Program-made: the position numbers and the translations under genes
Shown: positions 46,687 to 59,329 of the stretch, in pieces
Layout: every line of letters starts with the position of its first letter
Position numbering within the stretch: the first letter of the stretch is position 1
The notes under the pieces: model-generated
What the model was told of the DNA's origin: nothing
What the model saw: the letters and a program-made list of their open reading frames with translations, nothing else
The model's database searches: none
Assembly (NCBI GenBank): GCA_024734555.1
Contig: JANPWX010000076.1
Coordinates: 3,970,056-4,034,055, forward strand
Direction of reading: 5' to 3'
DNA from: Trochalopteron elliotii
Lineage: Eukaryota > Chordata > Aves > Passeriformes > Leiothrichidae
Length of the DNA stretch: 64,000 nucleotides

Positions 46687-48349
46687 ATTACAATCAAAAG
46701 TCAAGAGTATGGGCTCAGAAAGAAAAGAGAAAACAACTCTGATAATGTTAATATTATTCACAATGCTTTCATCCTGTAGGCACTGAAATCTATGCTTAAC
46801 TTTATGTACCAAATGAATAACTTTATTGAGTTGTGAGAAATTACTCCCATTAATAAAATGTAATGTGCATAAAGGTATAAAGAGGTCAGGGTATTCATTC
46901 CCTTTCTATTACAGATAATTTTAATTTTCTTGAATGTCATCTATGAACACATCCCAGCTTTTCTGCATCCATTGTCATGGTTCTGCACTAAAAGCACCAC
47001 AGGTTGTCACTGAAGAATAGAGTAAGAAAAAGGTTCTCTGTTCTCATTTTTATTATTGTTCTCTCCTTAGTTAACTGTGCAAAGTAATTTAACATCTTTG
47101 TGTCTATGGAATGTAGTTACTAGGACATCTTTTGAAACACTTCAAATTTATAGTTGAAAAAGGTATCCTTATTCAATGTAGTATCAGAAATACATTACAT
47201 GAGAGAAGAGTAAAATGGAAAAAAGGAAAAACTATTTTAAAATAAACAGTTCCAATGAGAAGGGGGTGGGGGGATAAAATAATGTAAGTTTGCTTAATTT
47301 TGCTTCATTCACAGTGTCTGAACATTTTCTCCCTCATGAAATTGAACTTCAGTGAATTGCTCTTACTACCCCTCCCTCATTCCTATGAAAGAGATGATCA
47401 TAACACAAAATAAAACTGAGAACAAAATGACATGTACATTGGCAGTGGTAGAGATGTGCCAAATACTGAAAAAAATAAGGAAAAAGAAAAAAGAACACTT
47501 AATTCAAACTGAATGGCAGCACTCTCAGAGAAAGAGGGTGCATACATTCATTACTCAAGCAACCTCGTCCATTGTGTTTTATCCCTATCCCTGTATAATC
47601 ACTGATTAGAGGGTTTTCTACAGAACAGTACATTACTTGGGTTGTCTGTGACTATGTGGTAGGATGCTTTAACCACTTCAAAAAATCAACCCCATAAGGT
47701 GTGTTCTATTCAATCCTCCATGATCATACCAGCATATCCCAACCACATCCAGAGCTCAGAAAACAAGGAGTCTTCAGGCATTATACCTCTCCCATAAGCT
47801 CTCACAGCACACATGTTAAAACCTGCCCTGGGATGTATATGAGACATCTACCCTGTATCGCTGCATGGGACATGCTGTTTAATTTTGTACCAGCATCTTC
47901 AACACCATTTGGAAACAGAGGAAGAGATTTGGGCTGGTGAGTTTTGCGTCTCCCTTCCCACTGTCTTCCAAAGGCCTATTGGTGGTGATGTCTGAAACTG
48001 GAGGTATGTTTTATCTACAGATGGTAGATTCATCTCACCTGAGCTCTTGAACACTGTAGCTCAGCCTCCACTCTCCCACCTTTCATGACTACGACACACC
48101 AAAATGTCCAGTGGTTACCTTCATCATTATCTCTTTTGAATAAAGACTAGCAGGCTGCTCAATTTACAGACACCCAGAGACACATCACAGGCCATGCAGA
48201 GGAAAGAACGATGAGGCAGAAAGTCCTTTTCTGGACTGGTCATGTGAATGATGTGTGTGTCCATATATGGTTCTAGATATGTAGGAAGCAAAAGATTTAA
48301 ATGAAAGCATTCCTTCATAGTGTTAGTTTAGGAGACATTACTGTGTACA

Positions 48350-48374
48350 TTTTTTTGTTTGTTTGTTTGTTTTA
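48350..48374. repeat. (GTTT)n microsatellite
   Basis: A T-run followed by four to five GTTT units. Confidence 0.9.
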
Positions 48375-50145
48375 CCAAGGGATTTGAAATATAGTACAGT
48401 AAAATACATTCACTGTGACTCATGGAGCTCATGGCCAAAAAACTGACAAAGGGCTACTGGGATCTAGTGTTCAGCTTTTCAGTGCCCTGTGGGGCTTCAC
48501 AGCAGCTGCTCAAGGCATCATGCAGAGGACTCCACCAACTCATCCAGCTTCAGCTCTGGAGTGAGCATTGACTGCTAAGTCAGCAGGGAAGATGAAGACT
48601 GGAAGAAAGTCAACATAATCGAGAGACATTTTTCTAGCTAGAAATCCCTTGGATTAATTTGTAGAACTGGTATAGGACCCTAAGCTTACAGAAAATCAAC
48701 CAAAAGATGTCTTAACTAATCTGCTCCTTAAGGTAATGCTGCAAACCAAGACAGGATTTTTCCATTCAGGTTTTTACACATACACAAAAAAAAAACTTCA
48801 CAGGCTTTCTTTATGGAAAAAAACACAAGCAAACAATAAAAGCCCTTCCCCTGTGCTTAAAGTTCTCTTCCTGCATTAGTGGTTTTTACCTTACAGTGTA
48901 TCCTGTAGCTTGGCTCTTCACCCATTATAGGGCTGGGCCTCTCAAAAGTTCACTTTGACATTGGGCCAAGACAAATCTGTAAAAGTGCATATTGAGGATG
49001 TGTATCTGAGGCAGAATGCAATCCACATCCACCTACTGACTAATCAATACAGGCTGTTGCAGACTAATTGTGATATTGCTCAGTCCAAAGACAATTCTTG
49101 TCAATTCCTGTTCCTTAGAGTCATCTTACATGGAAGACACATAAAGCTGAGGCAAAGTCAAGCATACTTCATTTTTCTTCCTCCATGCTACACAAACATA
49201 AACAATGGAAACATTCAGGGTGGAAAAGTCTGGAACAAGAACCTGGCCATTGTCCTGGAGGATGGCCTGGTTGATTTGTTGAGTGGGAAGGGAAAGAGGG
49301 GCCAATAGCCAAAATCCTGGTGCTGCAGAGTTTTCTAAAAGGTCCTCTTTTTCCTGTACAGAGGCCCTTAACAGGTATCTTTGGCACAGCATTCGAAAAT
49401 GCTAAAGAGAGGAACATTGTAATAAGACAGGGCATCTGCAGCTGCAGGGAATACTTAAGTCAAATATTGCTGTGATCAGAGTAGGGTAAATATTTAGTAG
49501 TTGCCAAGGCGGCTAATCTAGTGCTTTTCAGATAATTTAATTGTATGTAAGTATACTAAATTCTTTAAAAATATTTGTGTGTTCATCGGTGCATTATAAA
49601 CTGTTACTATAAAATACACTAGAACAATTTCCTTTACTTTTGTTTCCAGCTAAAGACACCTGTGCTATTTAGCCTTGCATGCCTTCACTACAGGAACTCC
49701 ATTAGTCCAATGGTCAACAATTTGTTTGTCCATTGCTATAGCTTGGTCAAGTAGAAACTGTCAAGTCAAACAGTGAAGGACAATAATTAGAATTTTGTGT
49801 CATGGGCTGAATGTGCAATGTTCTCAATGACAAAATGCTGTTGTAAGAAAAGTAATTCTGACTCACTTACTTAGGTGAAATATTTCTGAACTATTTCAAT
49901 TCCCTTCTCATTTCAGGCAATCGTGCCCGTTTCCCTCTTCACTTATTTCTCCATCTGATTTGTAAGGAAACATAAAAACTGTATTTTTCACAGTCATCTA
50001 GTTACTCCAAACTCTCAGATTTTACATTTATGTTCACCTCATTACCAACCAGCTGGAATAAAAAGCAAGCGAGCAAGTGTTTTAACTTAAAACACAGTAA
50101 GTTAAGATAAAAATGGGGAAAATGCTTTCTGTAAAATGAAAGTCG

Positions 50146-50540
50146 CTGACCTGTTGGAGTGACTCCATAGGAGAGACACTAAGTCTATGACAGGACTGGA
50201 ACACCATTCCTGTAAGGAAAGGCTGAGAGAGTTGGGGTTGTTCAGCATAGAGAAAAAAAGGCTTTGGGGAGACCTTATTACAGCTTTCCAGTATCTTGAG
50301 GGGCCTTGCAAAAGAGGGAGAGTGACTTTTTTACAGCAGATAGTGACATTACAAGGGGCAATGGTTCTAAACTGAAAGAGGGCGGGCTTAGATTGGATGT
50401 TAAGAAGAAATTCTTTACTCAGAGGGTGGTGAGGCACTGGAGCTGGTTTACTAGAGAAGCTGTGGACTCCCCATCCCAGGAAGAGTTCAAGCCTGGGCTA
50501 AATGGGGCTCTGAGTAACATGGTCTGGTGGAAGGTTCCCC
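50146..50540 (+). mobile_element. CR1 LINE, ORF2 end and 3' UTR, octamer lost
   Basis: Plus-strand CR1. An early frame encodes 'ERLRELGLFSIEKKRLWGDL' followed by 'ITAFQYLEGPCK', the standard ORF2 C-terminal block. A shifted frame continues 'TRGNGSKLKEGGLRLDV' and 'KKFFTQRVVRHWSW'. The nucleotide 3' UTR blocks 'GAAGCTGTGGACTCCCCATC' (50456) and 'GGGGCTCTGAGTAACATGGT' (50504) follow. It stops at about 50540 before the octamer. Frames are broken by a frameshift. Divergence is similar to copy C. Confidence 0.92.
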
Positions 50541-51493
50541 TAATAATAGAAGAATTAGAAATTTTATTGATTAAAATGCATATGATTAATAACTGAACTT
50601 CACAATTATTTTCATTTTGAGCCTACAGAAACAGTTCAGATTTCTTACATATTAAACTTGTCTCTATTCCTATTTCTTTGAACCAACTATAATTTTAAAG
50701 TTTTCTTATTAACATCTTGCTTCTGAAAATACAACAGGGAGAAAAATCCACATGAACATTTAAAAAAAAAATGTTTTCAGAAGAGACACGGTTTCTATAT
50801 TAAAACCACAGAGGTAGTAGGACTTTAGTGCAAAAGTTCAACATCATAATTAAAACCAGTTGGTAACTCACAAGACATGCCACCTACATCCTTATTTCTA
50901 AGTGACCGGCAGCAGTGACTATATTAAAGTTAATTGCTCAATGGCATTTTGCATAACAAAGATCAGATTGAAGAAAACATGCATATTTAGATTCATAAAG
51001 AGTTAATTAATCAATAAGCAATTTAGACAAGTATTCATTATTGTATCACAAACCAAACCTTTCAAACAACAACAAAAAACGAATTTATGGTGAAGTTCTA
51101 TCAGTTACATTTAAAGTGTGAAGATTATTACTAATTATTGAATAATAGTTAGCGAGCTCGACCTTTACAAACTGTGCACCTTGTTCTGCTCTCAAGTGGA
51201 CATTTCCAATTGTGGCCACGTATGTTGTGTGCAGAGTTTTATTATATCTCATATCTATATTTAAATTTTATTCTAGCATGGAAAAAAATGCTTCTACACC
51301 AATTCTTAAGTTTTAACAAGACATGTCCCTGGCCCCAAAGGGTTCATAGCTTTAAAGAAACTTGTTAAGACATGTTGGAAGACCATAACTGAAGAAAGGA
51401 GACAAAGGCAGAAGAGCACTGCATCAAGCATCGATGAAGACAAGCAGAGAGGAGAACCCAGAATATCATCTCTGTTTTTAACTGACAAGCAGT
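50541..51493. other. AT-rich unique DNA, no gene seen
   Basis: No recognised repeat. It ends at a long poly(A) run. Confidence 0.5.
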
Positions 51494-51518
51494 AAAAAAA
51501 AAAAAAAAAAAAAAAAAA
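51494..51518. repeat. poly(A) run of 25
   Basis: Twenty-five A without interruption. No AATAAA lies in the 40 bases upstream and no coding remnant is visible, so it does not look like a processed pseudogene tail. Such tails are also rare in birds because CR1 does not copy poly(A) transcripts efficiently. Confidence 0.95.
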
Positions 51519-51735
51519 GACATTGACTCCTGCAAGTCCAGCAACAGTTGGCAGGGTAGGTATCAGAACCCTTCATATGAAATCGTATGTGAATTCCTGA
51601 CTTTAAGGGTGTCACATACCTCCTGAATTCAGTAATGTTTGTGAAGACTTCAAATCAAAAGAATTTCTCCTCCCAAGCATGTGACCAATGGTCAGTTTTC
51701 TGTACGTTTGATTTTTGGTAACTTACAAGCAGGGC

Positions 51736-52018
51736 TGTAAGTGGCAGACTGTTTCCAGGCATGGAGGATCCCAGAGCACAGACGGCACTTGCCTACACAG
51801 TTCCAAGCCTGTGGCTGACAGCAGCTAGGTACAGGAACAGGGCGGTGGTTTCCAGCCATGTACCACTGCCATGCTGGTGGAGTGGGGTTGTGAGCACTGC
51901 AGCAACACAGAGACCCTGCCTGAGCCTCAGCACTCCCCTGGGCTCCTGTCAGGAATAAAGCTAGCATGCAGCCCCCTGCCTACATCTGTCTGCTTCCTGG
52001 GCAGGAGGAGTCAGAACA
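51736..52018 (+). mobile_element. weak LTR candidate, plus sense
   Basis: A GC-richer island in AT-rich DNA that begins TG (51736) and ends CA (about 52018). It carries GGAATAAAGC near 51952, followed by a U5-like C/T-rich stretch. There is no TATA box, no target duplication, and no match to another LTR in the window, so it is only a candidate. Confidence 0.28.
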
Positions 52019-55000
52019 CAGCCTGCTCTCAGACATGCAGACAGCATCTTGCAGGAGAGCATGAGAGTGCGGCCCCACTGCTGCAGTGATGCCCTAGCCC
52101 AACTTGGTGTGAGGCCACTGGAAGCACCAAGAGATACAGGGGGAAAGTGAAGATGGAAACAGGGTCAGAAAAACTATGCTCCTGGAAGGAAAAGACATGG
52201 AGACAGATGTGTATGTTCTTATGATTGCTTACTAGGACTTGAGAGGATAGGTCCACACTCCCAGACTGAAAGGACTGGATCTTGCATCAGAGACCTTCCT
52301 TGATGGGTTCAAAGGCACAGCTAAATTATGTCTTGTTACAAGTAGCAAGTCTCTAGCCCAGAAATTTTATAAAAGGTCTTTCAAATTAGACACAACAACA
52401 GATTTAGGGAAGGGGATACCCAAAGAAACTGTGAGTCAAAGGGAGAATTAACTTTACCAGTCCACTACAAGAGATAGCAGAAATAAGGTTTATCTCACAC
52501 ACCCTCAGAAATTTACATCAGAACAAGGAAAAGAAAAACGATCAGCATGCGCATCAGCTAACTTACTTCTAAGATCCACAGCAAGATTCAATGAAAAACA
52601 TTATTAGAATCACCTGTTTCTATTTGTTGACCATACCAGGGGAATAAGCAATCCACATACACACATCTGCATTTAAGATGTCATCCATCTATATTTTAGC
52701 AGTCCGTCCAAAATTGGGTAGATGGATTCCAATGTATATCCCATTAATGGGACAGTTTTCTGAGGAACAGTGGGGAGAAAGGGACTGAGAAATACTTCCA
52801 TCTTGTACGAAGGAATCTTGTTCTTCACTGTCAAATGTTCTTGGTAACTTAAGAAAGTTGCTATTTAAATAAACAATATTCTTGAACTTTTGTCTGTATT
52901 TCCAATAGCTGAAACAATACTTTGGGAATTAAATTCAAAGAGCAGTAATAGATCATAAAATTAGAATACAGAAAATAGTCTAACAATATAGATACTTATA
53001 GGAAGCCAGTAGCACAGGAATAAGAGAAACATGAGAAGAAATACTGAATACACAGAAGAGAAGAAATACATGGAAATACATATTTGAGAGAGACAAATGA
53101 GTGCAAGAACTATATAAGAAAAAAGATTAGGCAAGGCTGTGTAAACGGGATGAAAGTATTGTATTAAATATACAAAGACAGAGGAAGCCAGAGGAGGCAT
53201 ATAAAAGACAGGAAGAAAAGAGATTAGAACAGCTTCTTGTCAGTATATCTGAATATCATGTTTTAGTAGTTTCATCATTAAATATTTCTCAGTCTCTTTC
53301 TCTCACATTTTAAAATGGGTATAAAATAGAAATATGTTCATATCTAAGCATTTTACTGAAAACAGGCTACTGTTTTTTAACCCTGTGACACTTTTGAATA
53401 TACATCACAGTGTAGTGTTTGAAACTATATCCATTTGTTGGCTTCCCTTCTGCAAAGTAACCTACCTATTTTTAAAAGACTGGCATTTAATATACAAAAT
53501 ATAAAGCACAGACAAAAACCTAATGCGAATAAACAAAAATAAGGTTTATGAATAATCACATTATAAATACCTTTACCAAGACCAAACATATTTTGAAGCT
53601 GAGTTGCTCTGTGTGAAGGTGACACCTTTTAAAATTAATTAAATGTACAGTTAAGCCAGTTTTAAGGAACCTATACTGAGACATCCATTCATGATTTGTT
53701 TCAAGCACCCAAACGACTTTATCAATTATGACTCTCAGGACCAGAATCCATACTGATTAATTCAGCATAGATCTGCTGACTTCAGTGACACTACTTACAT
53801 TTACTGTGATAACAGTCAGCAATGTTCAGCAAGAACAGAACAATAAATCATTCAGCAGAAATTTTTAGTTATATCACTTCAATAAGAGGTCTAGGATTCA
53901 CTGATTAACAATAGTGAAATAACAGATTCAAGTGTGCATACAAGAAGGAAGAGAGAAAGGCAAATGAGAGAAAGGAAGGGAGAAATAGAGGGGGAAATAT
54001 TTCAGTGCAATCAGACACTATTGGCAGGAGAGGACCAAGAACATTGCCAGAATTTATGAAAGACAAAAACCTATGGCTCTTAGCAGGAGGTCTAATACAC
54101 TTGGTGTAGATACTCTACACTGTGTTTGGGTTAATTCCCTTTATTTATTGGCCTTTTTGGATTCAGTGGTAGATAGCTATATAAATTAGTACATCTCTGT
54201 AATTTTCTTTCATTCACTAGTTATTCATCTTTTAAAACAACAATAAAAACCCACCCTCCAAATACTCTTTTCTTGTGCCTGACAATTTGGGAACTACTTT
54301 TCTTGAAATCTCTCATAGTTTGTATAGTGTTGTCAAAATATGTCTCTTCAGAATGATGACAGCCACCTGCAGCTCCTAACAGTAATACCCCACATTTTCA
54401 CAGAATATTTTGCCCTTTGGTAATATAAATGTGTTTCTCTCCTCTCACTCTTCAGTTTGAGCCCAGAGTACATATCAAGAGCATGATTCCATTCTCACAT
54501 ATCTTTTACACTGATACAAGGCCACTGATATGAGCTGAGCTACTGCCAACATACAACCCTCTAACTCAGGTTTTACATTTCTTTCGAATATTAAGTAAAC
54601 TAAGCTATTCCTCTAAAATTCCATGCCGGAAGACTAATACAGTGACCTGAAACACATATTTAAACACATATAAAAAGCTGCATTCCTTAAAATTTGAACG
54701 ATACATTTACATCTGTTTTCCTCAAGCAACTGAGCTTCACGGCACCTCCTTGCAGAACTGTGGACCATGAACCCCTTATTGACAGTCATAATAGAAGTCC
54801 TCGCCATGTCAGTAAACAGCATTTGTTATTCATGCCTGTGGCTGCTACTGTCTGATGCTTCCTCTTTTTCAGATATTTTAACTATTTTTACAATATGATG
54901 TCAAAAGTGTGTCTGACATATACATAAACTTTTAAACAGACTGCTGTAATGAAATAATTTACTCTGGATGCCCACTATGCAGCCAAGGAAATTATTTGTT

Positions 55001-55739
55001 TAAGAGAGCATATTTTTTTCTTCTCCCATGTACTCTCTTCCAAAACTATAAAGTATGTCTTTTTTTCCCAATTCTAAAACATTTGTTTAGCTTAAGATAA
55101 GCCTTGCCCGTTCAATCAAATTTTAGATACTGGACAATTTCAGAATAGGACATAGCTTCTTTCTCCTTTAAGATGCGGGGAATTACAGATGTGTTTGCAA
55201 AACTAATGGTATTTACATACAGAAAAAAGACCTTGAGAATTTCCTCCTTGGGTCTCAGCTTGATCTGAATCTGGACTATATCCTCAAATTTTTAAGTGTG
55301 AGCACTCACTTAAGGCAATTATGGGCATTGACCCAATGTTTTAAAACTGAAATAGATGTCCTGACATTCTGAACAATAATGCTCAGTGCTTGCTTCCAAA
55401 TTTCAACTGGTTCCAGAATCTCTGGAAAAAAAATTATCAGATTTTCAACTCTGAAAATCTACCTCTCTGTCACTATTAAAATATCCAAAAACAGTGAAGA
55501 TCGAAACAGTTGTACTACCCCAAAGTTTTATTCAGCCCCACATTCTGTTTCAAAAGTGACTATAAATGCTCAAGGAGGCTCAAGATTCTCCCTTAATACA
55601 TTCCCAACCTCTAATTATTTCCAGCACAGGGAAATTCCCGGAGTGGGTATGACTTGCACACTTATTGACAACCCTCAGCATCACTGGATTTCTCTTTCAC
55701 TTGCTTGTCCAGTTTGCCCCGAATCCACAAAAATTTGTA
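52019..55739. other. AT-rich unique DNA, no gene seen
   Basis: 3.7 kb with no recognised repeat. A GA-rich stretch at about 53946-53998 is low complexity. Minus frames at 52961-53200 and 53425-53625 are phenylalanine/leucine-rich through A-rich DNA and look like chance. The 143-codon plus frame at 55379-55810 is serine-rich, and its end runs into the putative LINE fragment that follows. Confidence 0.5.
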
Positions 55740-56010
55740 TTTTATTTATTTTTTATTATCTACAACATCCTTTGGCAAGGAGTTTCAAAGGTCAGTTACT
55801 TGCTGCATGAGCAACTCTTCTGTTTTGAGCACGACTCCTTCCAGCTTTTTATGATGCCTGCTGTTCTTTTGCTAGACAATCCCCAGCCTGTCTTTCCTTG
55901 CCAATCTTGACTCTGTAGTATCATAGTCTCATAACATGTCCCTTTTTCCTTCCCAGGGTGAAGCTTCCTGATGGACTTAGCTAATCCTTGAATGGCCTTT
56001 CCACGGAAAT
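55740..56010 (-). mobile_element. possible ancient CR1/L3-like LINE tail, minus
   Basis: The block 'GGCAAGGAGTTTCAAAGGTC' (55773) followed by a 'TTGCTGCATGA' stretch resembles the reversed 3' region of reptile-type CR1/L3 elements, where 'GGCAAGGAGTTCCACAGGTT' is usual. Later blocks fit only weakly. There is no octamer and no ORF, and the boundaries are approximate. Confidence 0.4.
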
Positions 56011-56824
56011 ACTGGGTATTTGAGAAAATACCATCTGTAAAAGCTCATCATATTAATTTATTTTTTCTAAAAATATATATGCATTTGGATCAAACAAGCA
56101 TGCAGGGGAGGACTGTGCTGAGACTTCAATTCCTGTTCTTTAGCATGGAATTTGGAAGCCTGAGCTAGGATGCAGCTTTTTCTTACACTAAGTTTCCTGG
56201 GAAGAGCTATGTGCCTCAGAAAGACATCATTCTTAGTAAGGGGCAACTTAAAGCTCCAGATAACTGGGGTTACAAAAGGATATGCTTGAAACCTCTCAAA
56301 AATTAATTTCAAACTACTGCTTCTGGATACTCAGGATACACAGTTCTGAATCCTCCCCTCAAATCAAACTCACAGAAATTTTATTTCAAAGAGACAGGCA
56401 GGCCATACTTTGTCAGCAGCAGTAAAGCAGTGATGGTGCCACCACACTGTTTGTACGTCCCCTCACTAGAACCAAAGACATAAGAGAATAAAGAGTCACC
56501 TGGATTCTGATCCTAGTTTAGGAAATTCTTGCTGTGTTTCATGCTGAATAGACATTGTGGACTGGGAGTCCCTGAATGAGGCCTAAGAGGAATAACAAAA
56601 GCTGTTGTTAACCTTTAATAAGTGCTGCTGTCCTTTTTGCTGGCTTAGAAAGTTATAATAAGGAAAAATTTCAGGTTTCAAACCTTCAAAAAATGAACTG
56701 GAACCCAAGTCTTCCACTAAGAACTTATTTAAACAAGATTCTGTATAGGTATCTTGATCAACATCTTAAAACAGATCACAATTGAACTTGGCAGCAGACA
56801 AGCAGCATAATTTGTGCATTTCTG
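56011..56824. other. unique DNA before LTR-B copy 2
   Basis: No recognised repeat or gene. Confidence 0.5.
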
Positions 56825-57412
56825 TGATAGTTCTGGTTGGGGTAGAGATAATTTTACTCATAGTGGTAGTAAAGTGTTCAGCTGTGTTTGGATTTGTGCT
56901 TTAAACAGTGTTGGTAGTACCGGGATGTTTTCATTATTGCTGGGCAGCCCTTGTACACAGCCAAGGCCTTTTCTGCTCCCCACCCCACTCCATCAGAGAG
57001 GAGGCTGGGGGTGCTCAAGGAGCTGAGGGGACACTGCTAGGACAGCTGACCCCAATTGACCAAAGGGACATTCCATACCATATGGGGTCATGCTCAGTAA
57101 ATAAATCTGCGGAAAGTAGAAGAAAGGGGGAAACATAGGAAATGATGGCATTTTTCCTTCCAAGCAACCGTGACACCCAATGGAGCCCTGCTTTGGTGGA
57201 GACAGCTGAACACCTGCCAGCCCATGGCAAGTAGTGAATGAATATCTGGGTTTGCTTTCCTTGTGTGTGCAGACTTTGCTTCATCTATTGTTATCTCAAC
57301 CCATGAGCTTTCTCAATTTTATTCTTTCAATTCTTTCCCCAACACGACTGCGGCCAGAGTGAGCGAGTGGTTATGTGGGGTTTAGCTGCCAGGTGGGGTT
57401 AAACCACCACCA
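56825..57412 (+). mobile_element. solo LTR, family LTR-B, copy 2 (plus sense)
   Basis: About 590 bp opening TGATAGTTCTGGTTGGGGT and closing GGGGTTAAACCACCACCA. Internal landmarks match a widespread bird LTR: 'GCTGACCCCAATTGACCAAA' (57044), 'GGGACATTCCATACCATATG' (57066), 'TGGAGCCCTGCTTTGGTGGA' (57180), 'TTATCTCAACCCATGAGC' and 'GAGCGAGTGG' (57361). The TATA zone near 57093-57110 has decayed to TAAATAAATCT. Copy 1 (29438-29990) shares the same order of blocks. I found no clear target duplication and no internal retroviral genes. Plus frames at 56814-57138 and the minus frame at 57015-57284 are LTR sequence. Confidence 0.9.
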
Positions 57413-59329
57413 TTTTAAACACTAAACCCCTACAGCAGAAAGTGAAACTCTAGACAGGTTTATCAGTCCTTCATTTTCATTAATGCAAGGAAAAGCTCAA
57501 CAGAAGACATCATCTTTTAACATTGCCCTTTGTGATTAGTGATGTTAATGACACACAAAGTACGTAAAATTACTCTTCTCTAGCCTACATAAGTAAAATG
57601 AAGAGCATTAAAGACGGATTCAGTATTAACTCTGAATTTTGTTCCTTTTAGTAGAACAAGCCAAAATGACACAGGGTTTGTGGGTTTTTCTGTATTTATC
57701 AGAGTTCAATTTGATTAATGACTAGGCAATATTTCAGAGTACATTAATAACATCAGAGATGAAAGTGCATTTTTAAAATATTTGTATTCCTCCCAGTAAA
57801 AAGAGGATTTCAGTGCATTTAGATAATTAACATGAAAACTGTGGCCTTATTTTTATTTTGATCTTTGCATAAATATTCTCCAATTAATTTTGCAAAGTTT
57901 ATTATACAGCCCACGTGCTGGGACTGCAATGAGCTTCTTGTAACTTTACAGTCTCACACCACTACAGCCAGTCAGAATCTAACCACCAGACTATGTGCAT
58001 ACATGAAACAGAGGCAAGTCTGCTATCAAATGACAGCAATTATATGGGCAAGACATAAAATATTGAAAATACTGATTTCATAGATTGAAAGGCTAGAAAT
58101 TTTTTTCCAAACACCTAAAAAACAGAGGCAAAGAACACCGAGTCATCTATAAATGTTACTGGTAATACCAATTCTTCTGAGTATCCATTTAAAATGCAAC
58201 TGAAGAAGAACAAATCCAGGAAATGTGCCACAGAATGACACCTGGTGAAAATAAAGAACTTCAAATATTTATGCAAAATTAAAAATTAAAAGCAAAATAA
58301 GTGAAATAGAAGGCTTTCCAACAGAAGAAGGCTTTGTGTTATTGTCACAATGGAAGTATAGTAACATAAGAAAATTACTGGATAAATATTTAAATAAATA
58401 ATTTAAAAAAACCCTACAATGCCTTGTAAACTGCCCCAGAATAACCGAATGAACCAGTTCTGTGAGGAATTTTCCTTTGTACATGAAAGATTCTATAAAT
58501 TCCAGTGTGCAAAAACCCTCTAAGTGAAGAGGGCTGTACTTGGGAATGGAAGCCCAGGGCAGAGAAAGACACATGTTGAAAAATGCAAGTCAAAACTAAG
58601 ATAGTAAGGGTGCAGCACAGAAAAAGAAAAAAAGCAAGAACATGTAACAAAACTGGATAATAATAAATTTTATACAACCCAATTAAAAACAATTCAGATA
58701 TGTAAATGGCAAAGATTAAAAATATAGTTTCTCAGAACTACAAGAAATTAGCTCTTGAAGCAGAACATAACTGAAAGAAAACTATTTTGAACAATGAGTG
58801 TCACCTTGGAAGACATAAGACAGCCTTAAATCAATGAGCCCAGCTTGATAAACTGGACACCATTATTAAAACAGAGTTTAGACATATTTTTAGACTTCAA
58901 TTGCAATAAGCAGAAAGAAGTCAAGGATTAAGGATATCCAAAATAATATGTAAAGTGGTCTTAAAAAAATGAGGTTAAATGCATCTAACAAGATATAAGA
59001 TACATAAAAAATGTCACAACATTAACTTTTGGACAGAGGCCTTCAACAGAATGCATGTTAGTCAAAATGTGGCATTTGTGTTCCTTGCAAAATCAAGAAT
59101 ATTTCCATTGATAAATACACATATGGGGGAGGGGAGGAGATAAGGAAGGTACGTCGCAAACCAGTGGACTGAAATGAAAGGGCTGGAGATGCCACTTGAG
59201 CTAAGCAGGGAATTGTCATAATCTGAAAAGGCAGCTTTTAGGAAATGAGAGAAATTATCACAGACTGTAACAGCAAAGAGGTAAAAAGGGAAAAAAAGTG
59301 GATAGCAAAGGTAACTCCTAAAAAGGATA
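57413..59329. other. AT-rich unique DNA, no gene seen
   Basis: No recognised repeat until the ancient LINE that follows. The overlapping minus frames at 58269-58692 have no known domain. Confidence 0.5.

Larger units (their letters stand above)
44571..50145. other. AT-rich unique DNA with hairpin and simple repeats
   Basis: 5.6 kb without a recognised gene or transposon. It contains a perfect hairpin (44866-44892), a CpG-retaining segment (about 45150-45560), a (CAAAA)n tract (46638-46686) and a (GTTT)n tract (48350-48374). The 117-codon plus frame at 48955-49308 faces two minus frames and has no recognised domain. Confidence 0.5.

Noticed and set aside
47830..47880. Short CR1-like string (CCTGTATCGCTGCATGGGA)
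   Set aside because: Only 19 bases match a CR1 block, and the flanks do not continue the element.
51180..51518. Processed pseudogene ending in poly(A)25
   Set aside because: No poly(A) signal, no coding remnant and no target duplication. Retrocopies are rare in birds.
55379..55810. 143-codon plus-strand frame
   Set aside because: Unremarkable serine-rich composition, a second frame overlaps, and its end enters a probable ancient LINE fragment.
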